In this document: positions 25,213-34,567 of the stretch, in pieces
Position numbering within the stretch: the stretch's first letter is position 1
Layout of the letters: every line of letters begins with the position of its first letter
Assembly: GCF_003285015.1 (NCBI RefSeq)
Contig: NZ_QMFB01000032.1
Span: 40,786 to 104,785, forward strand
Length of the DNA: 64,000 nt
Direction of reading: 5' to 3'
Source of the DNA: Paenibacillus contaminans
GTDB taxonomy: Bacteria; Bacillota; Bacilli; Paenibacillales; NBRC-103111
Program-made: the position numbers and the translations under genes
Notes under the pieces: generated by a model
What the model saw: only the letters and a program-made list of their open reading frames with translations
Database searches by the model: none
What the model was told of the DNA's origin: nothing

Positions 25213-26175
25213 ATGGCCGGCAAGCCGATTAGCAATGAAATTTTTACGCCGTATATGGCGTTTATGAGGGAAGATTGGGCGAAACTGCGCGACCAAACGC
25301 CGCTGAGTTTGACTGCGGATGACATATGCAAGCTGCGGGGAGTGAACGACGAGCTTTCGCTGGATGAGGTGCAGGATGTGTACCTGCCGCTTTCGCGGCT
25401 GCTGAACATGTACGTAAAGGCGACGCAGGAGCTCCACGGAGCCGCGCAAACGTTTTTCGGCAGCGAAGCGCAGAAGGTTCCGTACATTATCGGTATTGCA
25501 GGCAGCGTGGCGGTGGGCAAAAGCACGACGGCGCGCGTCTTGAAAGCGCTGTTGTCGCGGTGGCCGAATCATCCGAAGGTGGATCTCGTCACGACGGACG
25601 GGTTTTTATATCCGAACCGGATTTTGGAGGAGCGCGGCATCATGAGGCGCAAGGGGTTTCCGGAAAGCTACGACACCAAGCGGCTGCTTCGTTTTCTGAT
25701 CGACGTCAAATCCGGCAAGCCGCAGCTCGAATGCCCGTTATATTCGCATCTGACCTACGATATTTTGCAGGACGAGAAGCAGGTGGTCGACCGTCCGGAC
25801 GTCCTGATCGTCGAGGGGTTGAACGTGCTTCAAGGGCCGCGGGTCGGGAAATCGGATTCGGCGCCGCAGCTGTTCGTCTCGGATTTCTTCGATTTCTCGA
25901 TTTACGTGGATGCCGGGGAGCAACATATCGAGCGCTGGTATATCGAGCGGTTTAACGTGCTCCGCGAAACGGCGTTCCGCCAGCCGTCCTCCTACTTCAA
26001 GCGCTACAGCGGCCTGACTAAGGAGGAGGGCGAGGCGGTAGCCGCAAGTATTTGGAAGGAAATTAACTTGGCTAATCTTCGGGCGAATATTTTGCCGACG
26101 AAATACCGCGCCCATCTTATCCTCAAAAAACAGGCGGATCATTCCGTCGAATCGGTGCTGCTGCGGAAGCTGTAG
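25213..26175 (+). CDS. coaA: Type I pantothenate kinase
   Basis: A 320-residue CoaA/PanK-I that phosphorylates pantothenate with ATP, the first step of coenzyme A synthesis. The Walker A loop GSVAVGKS is at 97-104, followed by TTDGFLYPN and RKGFPESYD, all hallmarks of the family and of feedback control by CoA. AAGGGGAG precedes ATG 25213 by 8 bases. Many Bacillales use type III CoaX instead or in addition; whether a second kinase exists cannot be seen here. Confidence 0.97.
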   Translation: MAGKPISNEIFTPYMAFMREDWAKLRDQTPLSLTADDICKLRGVNDELSLDEVQDVYLPLSRLLNMYVKATQELHGAAQTFFGSEAQKVPYIIGIAGSVAVGKSTTARVLKALLSRWPNHPKVDLVTTDGFLYPNRILEERGIMRRKGFPESYDTKRLLRFLIDVKSGKPQLECPLYSHLTYDILQDEKQVVDRPDVLIVEGLNVLQGPRVGKSDSAPQLFVSDFFDFSIYVDAGEQHIERWYIERFNVLRETAFRQPSSYFKRYSGLTKEEGEAVAASIWKEINLANLRANILPTKYRAHLILKKQADHSVESVLLRKL

Positions 26176-26441
26176 TTGAAATCCGGCAAATATAATTGTA
26201 AAACGAGAAGGTTCTCGCTATTAGCCGATCGGGTGAATGCGGAAATGGCGGCCTTCCTGGGCCCGGTTTAATGGGAGGCAGGGAGGTCGTGCCCGGTCTT
26301 GCTTCCGGCCGCTCAGCAGCAGCCGGAGGCCCGCGTTCCGAAGCCGCTTTCGCGTTTGCCGTAGGGCAGCACCCGGGGGCAAAGGCGCCGCTCGCGCATC
26401 CGGCTGGGCAATAGCTGCCCTAAGCCGACTGCCGCTATTCC
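26176..26441. other. Convergent intergenic region after coaA
   Basis: GC-rich spacer with no supported gene. AGGGCAGC (~26365) and GCTGCCCT (~26412) can pair at long range; no clear T-tailed terminator was found. Confidence 0.4.
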
Positions 26442-27320
26442 TTAGCGAATCTCGAAATCAGCCGCGAGTCTTGCTTTCAGATCGGTCATATACCCGTCGA
26501 ATTGCTTGACGAGCCGATATTGTCCCGGCTCAAGCTTGCGTTGGAACTCAACATTCTCTTCGAACGATTCTCCCGGTTTTACATGAATACCGATGGCGGG
26601 AACCGCTCTGTTATCGGGGATAGGCATCCATCCGTCCTGTTCTTTGCGGAAAATCGCGTATCCGTAGCCGAAAAACAATTCGGTCGGTCCGGCGTTGTAC
26701 AGCTTCAATTTCGTTTGTTCGGAGCCGGCAGCAGGCTGTTCGACCTCGAGGCGGGCATTGAGCTCATGCGCCGGCACGAAAAGAGGCGAGATCAGCGTGT
26801 CCTCTACGGCGTTCTCCGGGGACAACATTTCTACGCTGAGCAAGTAGTTGACGTTCGGCTGCTCAGGCATTTTATACGAGAAGTCAAGCCGCCCGTTAAC
26901 GGCGTTTGTGATGTCGGCCGCGTATTCTTTAAGAAGCTCTTTTCTTTTTCCGTTCGGATCCCGGCTTGTTATTTGAAAACGGACGGAACGCCCCTCCGGC
27001 ACTTTCCCTATCCCGACTCCGGCCTCGCCGCCTGCCTGCTGTTCTCCTGCAGAAATCGACATAATGAGCGAAAAGCCGTTTTCCCCCTCGAACCATTTGC
27101 CGGTCCGGGGACCGTAATCTTCGGCGGCGGCTAGCGCCATATCTCGCGATAGCATAGCGGATTTTTGTACCGTATCCGGATCGCCGACGGTGTCCGTCAA
27201 TTGCCCGACAGTCGTATCCGCGACGGGGGATGGAACAGCCTCGGGCGGCTTCGGATTCGATTTGCTTCCGCAGCCTGCGAGCGCAACGCCCAGTAAAACA
27301 ATCGTAAGAAACCTTCGCAC
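26442..27320 (-). CDS. Lipoprotein with C-terminal Ig-like domain
   Basis: A 292-residue secreted lipoprotein. The signal peptide MRRFLTIVLLGVALAGC has the lipobox LAGC with acylated C17. A Pro/Thr-rich spacer (~18-50) follows. The region ~55-170 is of unknown fold, and the C-terminal ~110 residues (LELYNAG-like LKLYNAGPTELFFGYGYAIF, then ending in FEIR) resemble bacterial immunoglobulin-like domains of Bacillales lipoproteins. GGGGGAA precedes ATG 27320. Likely attached to the outer face of the membrane; no partner gene is adjacent. Confidence 0.82.
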   Translation of the reverse strand: MRRFLTIVLLGVALAGCGSKSNPKPPEAVPSPVADTTVGQLTDTVGDPDTVQKSAMLSRDMALAAAEDYGPRTGKWFEGENGFSLIMSISAGEQQAGGEAGVGIGKVPEGRSVRFQITSRDPNGKRKELLKEYAADITNAVNGRLDFSYKMPEQPNVNYLLSVEMLSPENAVEDTLISPLFVPAHELNARLEVEQPAAGSEQTKLKLYNAGPTELFFGYGYAIFRKEQDGWMPIPDNRAVPAIGIHVKPGESFEENVEFQRKLEPGQYRLVKQFDGYMTDLKARLAADFEIR

Positions 27321-27593
27321 ATGTATTCCCCCTTTTTCCTTTACAGACGATTCTGTAAATGAATTGGTTACACCTTTTTCGTAAAAGTCCTGTTATACTA
27401 GGAGTGGGCCGACTCGCCCGTATTTGATGTGCATGGGAGCGTGCTTGCTTTGATTATCAAGTTCATTCGGTTGCGTTAATGGGATGTGTTTGCGTTCATT
27501 ATGCCCCTCCATTTTTTTGATAAGAGGAGTACGGGCTTATTTGAGTGTGCATGTTTGCCTTTAACCAAATTCGAATGAAACGGGGATTGCGCC

Positions 27594-28448
27594 ATGAGCG
27601 AAAAAATGATCAACATCAACGGAATCGATATATGCGCCGAGAGCTTCGGAAATCCGCAGCATCCGGCTGTTCTGCTAATAATGGGAGCCATGTGTTCGAT
27701 GGTTTACTGGGACGAGGAGTTTTGCGAGCGGCTGGCCGATACGGGGCGATACGTCATTCGGTACGATAACCGGGACGTAGGGCGGTCCGTGGCTTACGAA
27801 CCTGGAACCTCAGGCTATAAAGTAGCCGACATGGCGGATGACGCCGTCGGCGTGCTCGATGCTTACGGGATCGAACGGGCCCACATCGTCGGAATGTCGC
27901 TCGGCGGTATGATCGCGCAAATTATGGCGGTAAATTATCCGCACAAAGTCAGATCCGTCACGCTGATGATGTCGAGCATCTTCGGATCTGACGACATCGA
28001 CCGCGGGCTGCCGCCGATGGATGAGCGCATTTTGGCTTACCATGCCAATGGAGCGTCGCTGGACTGGTCCGATGAAGAAGCGGTCGCGCATTACCTCGTT
28101 GCAGGATCGCGGCTGCTCTGCGGCTCGAAGCATACGTTCGACGAGAAGAGGGCGTATCGTCAGGTAAGAGCGGAAATAAAAAGGGCGAACAACCTGCTCA
28201 GCATGTTTAATCACGCTCTCCTTAAAGGCGATGCCTACTATGAGGGAAAAATAGAAGGTATCGAGGCGCCCGCGCTTGTTATTCACGGCACGGAAGATAC
28301 CGTGCTTCCTTACGAGCATGGCTTGGCGCTTGCCGGCATCATTCCCGGCGCATCGCTTTTAACCCTCGAAGGAACGGGGCATGAGATTCATTTTGACGAT
28401 TGGGACACTATCATTGCCGCTATTGCGAAGCAATCGTCGGAACGCTAG
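27594..28448 (+). CDS. Alpha/beta hydrolase
   Basis: A 284-residue soluble hydrolase. The nucleophile elbow is GMSLGG with S102, the oxyanion region is LLIMGAM (27-33), the acid is probably D254-like in HGTEDTVLPYEHG, and the catalytic histidine lies in EGTGHEIHFDDW near the C-terminus. The RYDNRDVGRS block places it near the aclacinomycin methylesterase-like esterases. The ribosome site is weak (GGGGATT), but the ATG matches the domain start. It is monocistronic with a terminator. Substrate unknown. Confidence 0.92.
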   Translation: MSEKMININGIDICAESFGNPQHPAVLLIMGAMCSMVYWDEEFCERLADTGRYVIRYDNRDVGRSVAYEPGTSGYKVADMADDAVGVLDAYGIERAHIVGMSLGGMIAQIMAVNYPHKVRSVTLMMSSIFGSDDIDRGLPPMDERILAYHANGASLDWSDEEAVAHYLVAGSRLLCGSKHTFDEKRAYRQVRAEIKRANNLLSMFNHALLKGDAYYEGKIEGIEAPALVIHGTEDTVLPYEHGLALAGIIPGASLLTLEGTGHEIHFDDWDTIIAAIAKQSSER

Positions 28449-28473
28449 ACCGAATACTCCCGGACAATCTAAA

Positions 28474-28518
28474 AAAATCCCCGTTGCGGCCAAGTGCTTG
28501 GCTGTAACGGGGATTTTC
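28474..28518. terminator. Terminator after the hydrolase gene
   Basis: AATCCCCGTT (28476-28485) pairs with AACGGGGATT (28506-28515), with an inner GGCCAAG/CTTGGCT arm. A run precedes and T run follows, so it can serve both strands. Confidence 0.85.
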
Positions 28519-28602
28519 GCATCGACAGGCAATTATGGCGCGAACGGATCGACGACTGCCGCATAGCATGCGGCTGACGTCTGATGACGCCTGATGGGCT
28601 TG

Positions 28603-28887
28603 TTATTCTGCCAGCACTTCCGCGTCGAAATATTCTACGCGCGCTTGCTTCCGTGCGTCTTCTCCGCGCGTGCCGCCATGCGACTTCGCGAAAAATTCGC
28701 TGTTCAAGTACGCCTCGAACGCCTCTTTATTTTCCCAACGCGTAACGACCTTCAGACTGCCTGCATCGCTCCACAGCTCAAGTCCGGCAAAACCCGCGAA
28801 TTGCTTCATCATTCCGGCATTTTGGCGGAACATCGGCTTCATCATGTCTGGATTCGGCACTTCAATCGTATTAACGGCAATGTACAT
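28603..28887 (-). CDS. HmoA/IsdG-like antibiotic-biosynthesis-monooxygenase-fold protein
   Basis: A 94-residue dimeric ferredoxin-fold protein of the ABM superfamily. The pattern N6 (VNTIEV), W51 (TRWENKEAF) and H69 (FFAKSHGG) parallels the Asn-Trp-His triad of IsdG-type heme-degrading monooxygenases such as Bacillus HmoA, so heme breakdown is the favoured role. AGGGCGATCC precedes ATG 28887. Two identical-arm palindromes flank its promoter, which suggests tight repression by an unseen regulator. No heme-uptake genes are adjacent. Confidence 0.8.
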   Translation of the reverse strand: MYIAVNTIEVPNPDMMKPMFRQNAGMMKQFAGFAGLELWSDAGSLKVVTRWENKEAFEAYLNSEFFAKSHGGTRGEDARKQARVEYFDAEVLAE

Positions 28888-28926
28888 AAGGATCGCCCTC
28901 GCTTTATGATAGTTTTTGCGAGCATT

Positions 28927-28996
28927 TAGTCATGCGTGACTATCTGTCCGTAAAACAAGTTTAGCAAATCGCCGCTTATATAGTCAAACGTGACTA
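28927..28996 (-). promoter_or_regulatory. Paired TAGTCA-N4-TGACTA operators upstream of the HmoA-like gene
   Basis: TAGTCATGCGTGACTA (28927-28942) and TAGTCAAACGTGACTA (28981-28996) share perfect 6-bp arms and 4-bp spacers, 54 bp apart. On the minus strand TTGCTA followed 17 bases later by GATAGT could be -35 and -10, putting the promoter-proximal operator over the -10. The layout is typical of TetR- or MarR-type repression; the regulator is not in the immediate neighbourhood. Confidence 0.65.
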
Positions 28997-29042
28997 AACG
29001 ATTCAACAAAATCGTCACATTTTCCGTTCAAACAAATGACAA

Positions 29043-29090
29043 AAGGCGTTCCCTCCGGCAGAAAGCTCTGCTGGAGGGAACGCCTTATTG
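29043..29090 (-). terminator. Terminator of acnA (minus strand)
   Basis: AGGCGTTCCCTCC and GGAGGGAACGCCT form a perfect 13-bp stem with an inner GGCAGA/TCTGCT arm. On the minus strand it is followed by TTTTGTC, directly after the acnA stop. Confidence 0.9.
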
Positions 29091-29100
29091 CGGAGTACGA

Positions 29101-31812
29101 TTACTTGTTAGCCATCATTTGACGCAGGACGGTTTGCAAAATACCGTCGTTGCGGAAGTAGTCGACGTCGACCAAGCTGTCGAGACGTACGATCACTTCG
29201 AACGTGAAGCTAGTGCCGTCCGTGCGGGTAGCCGTAACGGATACTTTTTGGCCAGGCTGCACGTCATTGTTGATGCCGGCGATGTCGAACGTTTCCGTTC
29301 CCGTAATGCCGAGCGATTTCCAGCTTTCGCCGTTCGCGAATTGCAGCGGCAGAACGCCCATGCCGACGAGGTTGGAGCGGTGAATACGCTCGAAGCTTTC
29401 GGCGATGACGGCTTTCACGCCGAGCAGGAACGTTCCTTTAGCCGCCCAGTCGCGGGAGCTGCCTGTTCCGTACTCTTTGCCGGCGATAACGACAAGCGGC
29501 GTGCCTTCCGCTTGGTATTTCATCGATGCGTCGTAGATCGACATGACTTCGCCTGTCGGCAGGTATGTCGTAACGCCGCCTTCCGTTCCCGGAGCCACTT
29601 GGTTGCGGATACGGATGTTTGCGAACGTACCGCGCATCATCACTTCGTGGTGACCGCGACGGGAGCCGTACGAGTTGAAGTCTTCTCTCTTCACGCCGTG
29701 CTCAATCAGGTACTTACCGCCCGGGCTGTCGGCTTTGATGTTGCCGGCAGGGGAGATATGGTCGGTCGTTACGGAGTCGCCCATAAGTGCAAGAGCTTTG
29801 GCTCCGTGTACTTCGGCGATGTCGCCTACAGTCGTGTCAAGATCTTTAAAGAATGGCGGCTCTGCGATGTACGTGGACTTCTCGTCCCACTCGTACAGTT
29901 CGCCTTCCGGTACGTCGATCGCGTTCCAGCGCTCGTTGGCGCGGAATACGTTCGAGTATTTATCGCGGAACATATCAGCGTTAAGGGAACTGCTAACGGC
30001 GTCGGCAACCTCTTGGTTGGATGGCCAGATGTCTTTCAGATAAACAGGGTTGTTGCTGCCGTCGTAGCCGATCGGCTCTTTCGTCAAATCGATATCGATC
30101 GTTCCTGCCAGCGCGTAAGCGACGACAAGCGGCGGCGATGCCAAGTAGTTGGCTTTCACTTGAGCATGAACGCGGCCTTCGAAGTTCCGGTTACCGGAAA
30201 GGACGGCTGCAACGGTCATGTCGTTGTCGGCGATCGCTTTGCTTACTTCGTCAGGCAACGGACCGGAGTTACCGATACAAGTTGCGCAGCCGTAACCCGC
30301 AACGTGGAAGCCGAGGCTTTCGAGCGGCTCGATCAGGCCTGCTTTAGTAAGGTAGTCGGTAACGACGAGCGAGCCTGGCGTCAAGCTGCTCTTCACGTAT
30401 GCCGGCTTTTGGAGTCCGAGCGCGACGGCTTTCTTCGCTACAAGACCTGCAGCGACCATTACGCTTGGGTTGGATGTATTCGTACAGCTTGTAATCGCCG
30501 CGATGACGACAGCGCCGTTCTTCATCGGAACGGAACCGTTCGCGTACTCGACTTGCACGGTTTCGGCAAGCTTCTCTTCGCTCAGGCCGTATCCGCCTTT
30601 GTCGATCGGCGTGCGGACGATCGTGTTGAACGATTCTTTCATCGAAGTCAGCTCAACGCGGTCTTGCGGACGTTTAGGACCAGCCAAGCTAGGCACGACT
30701 GTGGACAGGTCGAGCTCGATCACGTCGGTGAAGATCGGATCGGCCGTTTCGTCCGTACGGAACATGCCTTGCGCTTTATAGTAAGCTTCGACGAGCGCGA
30801 CTTGCTCTTCCTCACGGCCGGTGCCGCGCAGGTAGTTCAGCGTTTCGCTGTCGACAGGGAAGAAGCCGATTGTCGCGCCGTATTCCGGAGCCATGTTGGC
30901 AACCGTCGCACGGTCAGCCAAGCTGATGTTGCTGAGGCCGGAGCCGTAGAACTCGACGAATTTGCCTACTACGCCTTTTTTGCGGAGTATTTGGGTAATT
31001 GTAAGAGCAAGGTCGGTAGCCGTGGAGCCTTCCGCCAGCTTGCCGGTCAGCTTGAAGCCGATAACCTCAGGCGCTACGAAATAAAGCGGTTGTCCGAGCA
31101 TGCCGGCTTCCGCCTCGATGCCGCCGACGCCCCAGCCGACTACGCCGAGACCGTTGATCATCGTCGTATGGGAGTCCGTACCCACGAGGGAATCCGGATA
31201 AACTTCCGTTTCGCCATCTACATTTTTCGTAGCAGCTACGGAAGCGAGGTACTCCAGGTTGACTTGGTGAACGATACCCGTTGACGGAGGAACGGCGCGG
31301 AAATTATCGAACGCCGTTTGCGCCCAGCGCAAAAAGCGGTAACGTTCTTCGTTACGCTGGAACTCCAGGTTGATGTTTGTTTCAAGCGCCGTGCTGGAGC
31401 CGAAAGCGTCAACCATGACGGAGTGGTCGATAACAAGATCTACTGGAACGAGCGGGTTGATCCGTTTAGGGTCGCCGCCGGTACGTTTCATTGTGGCGCG
31501 CATTGCCGCGAGGTCTACGACAACCGGTACGCCGGTAAAGTCCTGCAGAACGATACGTGCAGGGATAAAAGGAATCTCTTTGTTCTCGTCGCGGCCTTCA
31601 GCCCAGCCGGCGATTTGTTTTACATGTTCGTTCGTAATGGCTCTGCCGTCGAATTGGCGGATTGCCGCTTCAAGCAGAACTTTAATGGAAAAAGGAAGTT
31701 TGGAAATAGCGCCAAGTCCTTTTTCTTCCAAACCTTGCAGGCTGTAATAAACGTAATCCTTGCCGTTTACCGCCAGCGAGCTTTTAACTGAAAAATGGTC
31801 TTTCTTTGACAT
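29101..31812 (-). CDS. acnA: Aconitate hydratase A
   Basis: A 903-residue monomeric aconitase, the TCA-cycle enzyme interconverting citrate and isocitrate through a [4Fe-4S] cluster. Cluster ligands lie in ITSCTNTS (near residue 440) and GYGCATCIGNSG (near 505), and the C-terminal swivel domain contains GSSRDWAAKG. The length matches the AcnA/IRP family, whose apo form can bind RNA in Bacillus. ATG 31812 has AAGGAGG 8 bases upstream. Single gene with its own terminator; the long antisense frame at 28990-31284 is a shadow. Confidence 0.98.
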   Translation of the reverse strand: MSKKDHFSVKSSLAVNGKDYVYYSLQGLEEKGLGAISKLPFSIKVLLEAAIRQFDGRAITNEHVKQIAGWAEGRDENKEIPFIPARIVLQDFTGVPVVVDLAAMRATMKRTGGDPKRINPLVPVDLVIDHSVMVDAFGSSTALETNINLEFQRNEERYRFLRWAQTAFDNFRAVPPSTGIVHQVNLEYLASVAATKNVDGETEVYPDSLVGTDSHTTMINGLGVVGWGVGGIEAEAGMLGQPLYFVAPEVIGFKLTGKLAEGSTATDLALTITQILRKKGVVGKFVEFYGSGLSNISLADRATVANMAPEYGATIGFFPVDSETLNYLRGTGREEEQVALVEAYYKAQGMFRTDETADPIFTDVIELDLSTVVPSLAGPKRPQDRVELTSMKESFNTIVRTPIDKGGYGLSEEKLAETVQVEYANGSVPMKNGAVVIAAITSCTNTSNPSVMVAAGLVAKKAVALGLQKPAYVKSSLTPGSLVVTDYLTKAGLIEPLESLGFHVAGYGCATCIGNSGPLPDEVSKAIADNDMTVAAVLSGNRNFEGRVHAQVKANYLASPPLVVAYALAGTIDIDLTKEPIGYDGSNNPVYLKDIWPSNQEVADAVSSSLNADMFRDKYSNVFRANERWNAIDVPEGELYEWDEKSTYIAEPPFFKDLDTTVGDIAEVHGAKALALMGDSVTTDHISPAGNIKADSPGGKYLIEHGVKREDFNSYGSRRGHHEVMMRGTFANIRIRNQVAPGTEGGVTTYLPTGEVMSIYDASMKYQAEGTPLVVIAGKEYGTGSSRDWAAKGTFLLGVKAVIAESFERIHRSNLVGMGVLPLQFANGESWKSLGITGTETFDIAGINNDVQPGQKVSVTATRTDGTSFTFEVIVRLDSLVDVDYFRNDGILQTVLRQMMANK

Positions 31813-32193
31813 CTCAATTGGCCTCCTTTATGAAATGAAGTCATTTGAAATATTGGCGTTTCAACAGATGAAACCGAATTTCAAATTTCCATACTATAAG
31901 TATACCGTTTTACGGCTGTCCCGTAAACCCCCTTTTCGCCTTCCGGAAGGGCTGTTTTTCGTCCTAAATCCTGCAGCGGCGGGCTTTTGGAACCCGCGCC
32001 GCGGCATGCGGCGGACGCTTTCGCCGGCGGTGCGGCAAAGGGGCTCGTTGCGCATCGGAGCATAGCTTCCCCCGAAGGGGAGCGAACTAAACATTTTTTG
32101 CCGTGCGGTTTCATATGGTTTATATAATGATGAGAACGACTTGCGGCGAGCTTGCATGCCATGTGCTGCCCGCGCGCTATGGAGGTGCCTTCT
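31813..32193. other. Divergent intergenic region, acnA / amidase gene
   Basis: About 380 bp. The acnA-proximal 110 bp are AT-rich and should hold its promoter (TATACT on the minus strand near 31905). The remainder is GC-rich with no supported ORF or clear motif. Confidence 0.4.
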
Positions 32194-33291
32194 TTGAGCT
32201 GGAAAACGGTGCTGTACGATTATGTTCACAACCGCAGCCAAATGGAGCTCGACTACGCTGCGGCTCCCGTTCTGTCCTTGGTGCGAGACGAGGCGTTCGC
32301 GGAGAAGCTGAGCCTGAGAGCAAGCCGGACGATGCTGCTGCACATGGAACGCAACCTGAAGCCGCTGCGCCATGAAACGAGGCTGAAGCTGCTGGCCGTC
32401 AACGAGGCGGACGGACATATTTACGCCGATATCGAGATGAACCGGATGCTGCAGTACGAATGCCGCTCGCGCCGAAGCCGCGAAGACCGGTCGGATCGGG
32501 AGCGTCTTCAGCTGTCGTTTCGGGGCGGCGGATGGATCATTGCGAAGGTGACTCCTCTGCAAACCGAGTCCAGCCGTCCGGCACCTTGGCCGGATTCCGG
32601 TCAGGAAGACGACGCGGCGGGCATGGAATTCGGAGCTCCCATTCAAGGGAATAAAAGCAGGGCAAGGGCGGGAAATTCTTATTCGGACGTCTTTTCCGTC
32701 GATTCGGAAGAGCTGACGGTCGTCAAATCGACGCCGTTCCTGAACAACCGGTACGTAAATTCCCAGTTGGAAAAGCAGCGCCGTCAAATTGCGTACGATC
32801 GCGAGAAAGTGCGGCAATACGCGGAAACCTGGTGGAACGGGGCGAATCCGCAGTATGAGCATTTTGAAGTGGATTGCTCGAGCTTCGTCTCGCAGTGCAT
32901 CTTTGCAGGCGAAGCGCCAATGAACTATACTGGAAAAAGAGGTTCGGGATGGTGGTACCGGGGGAAGTACGGGTATCAGGAGCTGTGGAGCTACAGCTGG
33001 GCTGTCGCCAACGGGCTCGCCCGCTATTTGGGCTCCAAGAGCCGTGTCGGACTTAGCGCGGAGGCGGTCGATTCGCCGCGCGACCTGGAAATAGGCGATG
33101 TCGTAAGCTACAGCTGGGAGGGGGGACCCTACCAGCACAGTACGATCGTTACCGCCTTCGACGGCGACGGCATGCCGCTCGTTAACGCGCATACGGTCAA
33201 CAGCCGCCACCGCTATTGGGATTACCGCGATTCCTATGCTTGGACGGAGCGGACCAAATACAGCTTCTATCATATCGCCGACAAAATGTGA
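32194..33291 (+). CDS. Amidase-domain (Amidase_6) protein
   Basis: A 365-residue protein. Residues ~1-200 are a charged region of unknown fold. The C-terminal ~150 residues are the putative amidase domain seen in Bacillales spore or wall-related proteins, an NlpC/CHAP-like cysteine fold, with the nucleophile in DCSSFVSQCIF and the histidine in GPYQHSTIVTAF. No signal peptide is visible. I choose TTG 32194 because GGAGGTG lies 6 bases before it; an in-frame ATG at 32179 overlaps that ribosome site. It precedes ddl by 64 bp, so a cell-wall role is plausible. Confidence 0.82.
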   Translation: MSWKTVLYDYVHNRSQMELDYAAAPVLSLVRDEAFAEKLSLRASRTMLLHMERNLKPLRHETRLKLLAVNEADGHIYADIEMNRMLQYECRSRRSREDRSDRERLQLSFRGGGWIIAKVTPLQTESSRPAPWPDSGQEDDAAGMEFGAPIQGNKSRARAGNSYSDVFSVDSEELTVVKSTPFLNNRYVNSQLEKQRRQIAYDREKVRQYAETWWNGANPQYEHFEVDCSSFVSQCIFAGEAPMNYTGKRGSGWWYRGKYGYQELWSYSWAVANGLARYLGSKSRVGLSAEAVDSPRDLEIGDVVSYSWEGGPYQHSTIVTAFDGDGMPLVNAHTVNSRHRYWDYRDSYAWTERTKYSFYHIADKM

Positions 33292-33355
33292 GGCAAATAG
33301 AGAAACCACATAATTGCAGGGGCTTTCCGCCGGAAAGCCTACAGGAGGAGCACCG

Positions 33356-34483
33356 ATGACGAAGAAAATCCGGGTTGGACTTGTGTACGGGGGCAAATCG
33401 GGGGAGCACGACGTATCGCTGCAAACCGCGCTCGCCGTGATCAAGGCGTTTGACCATGCCAAATATGAAATTCATCCTTTCTACATTACAAAGCAGGGCG
33501 AATGGCGCCAAGGGCCGGCGCTGACCGCACCTGCCGCATCCAAAGAGGAGCTGACCTTCGCCTCGCTGCCCGACGGCGGCGGACAACCGGGTAAAGCGTC
33601 GCCGCTGGCGATCGCGCCGATCTTCGGCTCGGCGGGCGCAAACGATAAGTCTGAAGGGCGTCCGCTCGACGTCGTTTTTCCTTTGCTGCATGGAACGTAC
33701 GGGGAAGACGGAACGATTCAGGGACTTCTGGAAATGGCCGACATTCCATACGTAGGAGCAGGCGTGCTGGCGTCGGCCGTGGGCATGGACAAAGTGATGA
33801 TGAAAAAGCTGTTTGCGCAGGAAGGGCTGCCGCAATGCTTGTTCCGTCATTTTACGAAGGCGCAGTGGGAGAAAAACCAGTCGTTTTATTTGATGGAAAT
33901 CGAGACGGTACTCGGTTACCCGTGCTTCGTGAAGCCTGCCAACCTCGGCTCGAGCGTGGGCATTTCGAAGGCGCGCAATCAGGAGGAGCTGCTGAAGGCG
34001 GTCGCCGAGGCGTTCCAATTCGACAGGAAGGTTATCGTCGAGGAGCTGATCGATGCGCGCGAGGTGGAAGTCAGCGTGCTCGGCAACGACCGGCCTCAAG
34101 CTTCGGTTCCGGGGGAAATCGTGTCGTCCAACGAGTTCTACGATTACAAGGCAAAATATGTGGACGGTAAATCCGCAATGATCATCCCCGCAGAAATTCC
34201 GGACGAAACGAAGGAACGGCTGCAGTCGCTTGCTATTCGCGCATTCGAGGCGATCGACGGATCGGGCTTGTCCCGCGTCGACTTCTTTCTCGACAAGACG
34301 GACGGCAGCGTCTACATCAATGAAATCAATACGATGCCCGGCTTTACGCCATTCAGTATGTATCCGATGCTTTGGGCCGAATCGGGCAAGCCTTACGGCG
34401 AGCTGCTGAACGACTTGATCGAGCTTGCGCTCGAGCGTCATGAAGCGAAGAAAGCGATCCGCTACAGCTTCGATGTCGAGTAG
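33356..34483 (+). CDS. ddl: D-alanine--D-alanine ligase
   Basis: A 375-residue ATP-grasp ligase joining two D-alanines for peptidoglycan precursors. Blocks include VGLVYGGKSGEHDVSLQTA, the HGTYGEDGTIQGLLE region (~100-120), the ATP-grasp KPANLGSSVGISK (~195) and the metal-binding NEINTMPGFTPFSMYP near the C-terminus. The YP variant near the active site is that of D-Ala-D-Ala rather than clear D-lactate ligases, judged by eye. AGGAGGAG precedes ATG 33356; the upstream extension to 33314 has no ribosome site. Confidence 0.97.
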   Translation: MTKKIRVGLVYGGKSGEHDVSLQTALAVIKAFDHAKYEIHPFYITKQGEWRQGPALTAPAASKEELTFASLPDGGGQPGKASPLAIAPIFGSAGANDKSEGRPLDVVFPLLHGTYGEDGTIQGLLEMADIPYVGAGVLASAVGMDKVMMKKLFAQEGLPQCLFRHFTKAQWEKNQSFYLMEIETVLGYPCFVKPANLGSSVGISKARNQEELLKAVAEAFQFDRKVIVEELIDAREVEVSVLGNDRPQASVPGEIVSSNEFYDYKAKYVDGKSAMIIPAEIPDETKERLQSLAIRAFEAIDGSGLSRVDFFLDKTDGSVYINEINTMPGFTPFSMYPMLWAESGKPYGELLNDLIELALERHEAKKAIRYSFDVE

Positions 34484-34567
34484 TTACGCCCTTCGGAAGA
34501 TGACTGGACCGGCTTGCAGCGTTAATCCGCCCGTACTTGCGGGATAATATACCATGGAGGTGTTGGA

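Noticed and set aside
28990..31284. 764-codon plus-strand frame
   Set aside because: It is the antisense of acnA, has no ribosome site or recognisable domain, and aconitase on the other strand is unambiguous.
31894..33462. 522-codon minus-strand frame, and similarly 33197-34441
   Set aside because: Antisense shadows of the amidase-domain gene and ddl; composition is that of reversed GC-rich codons.
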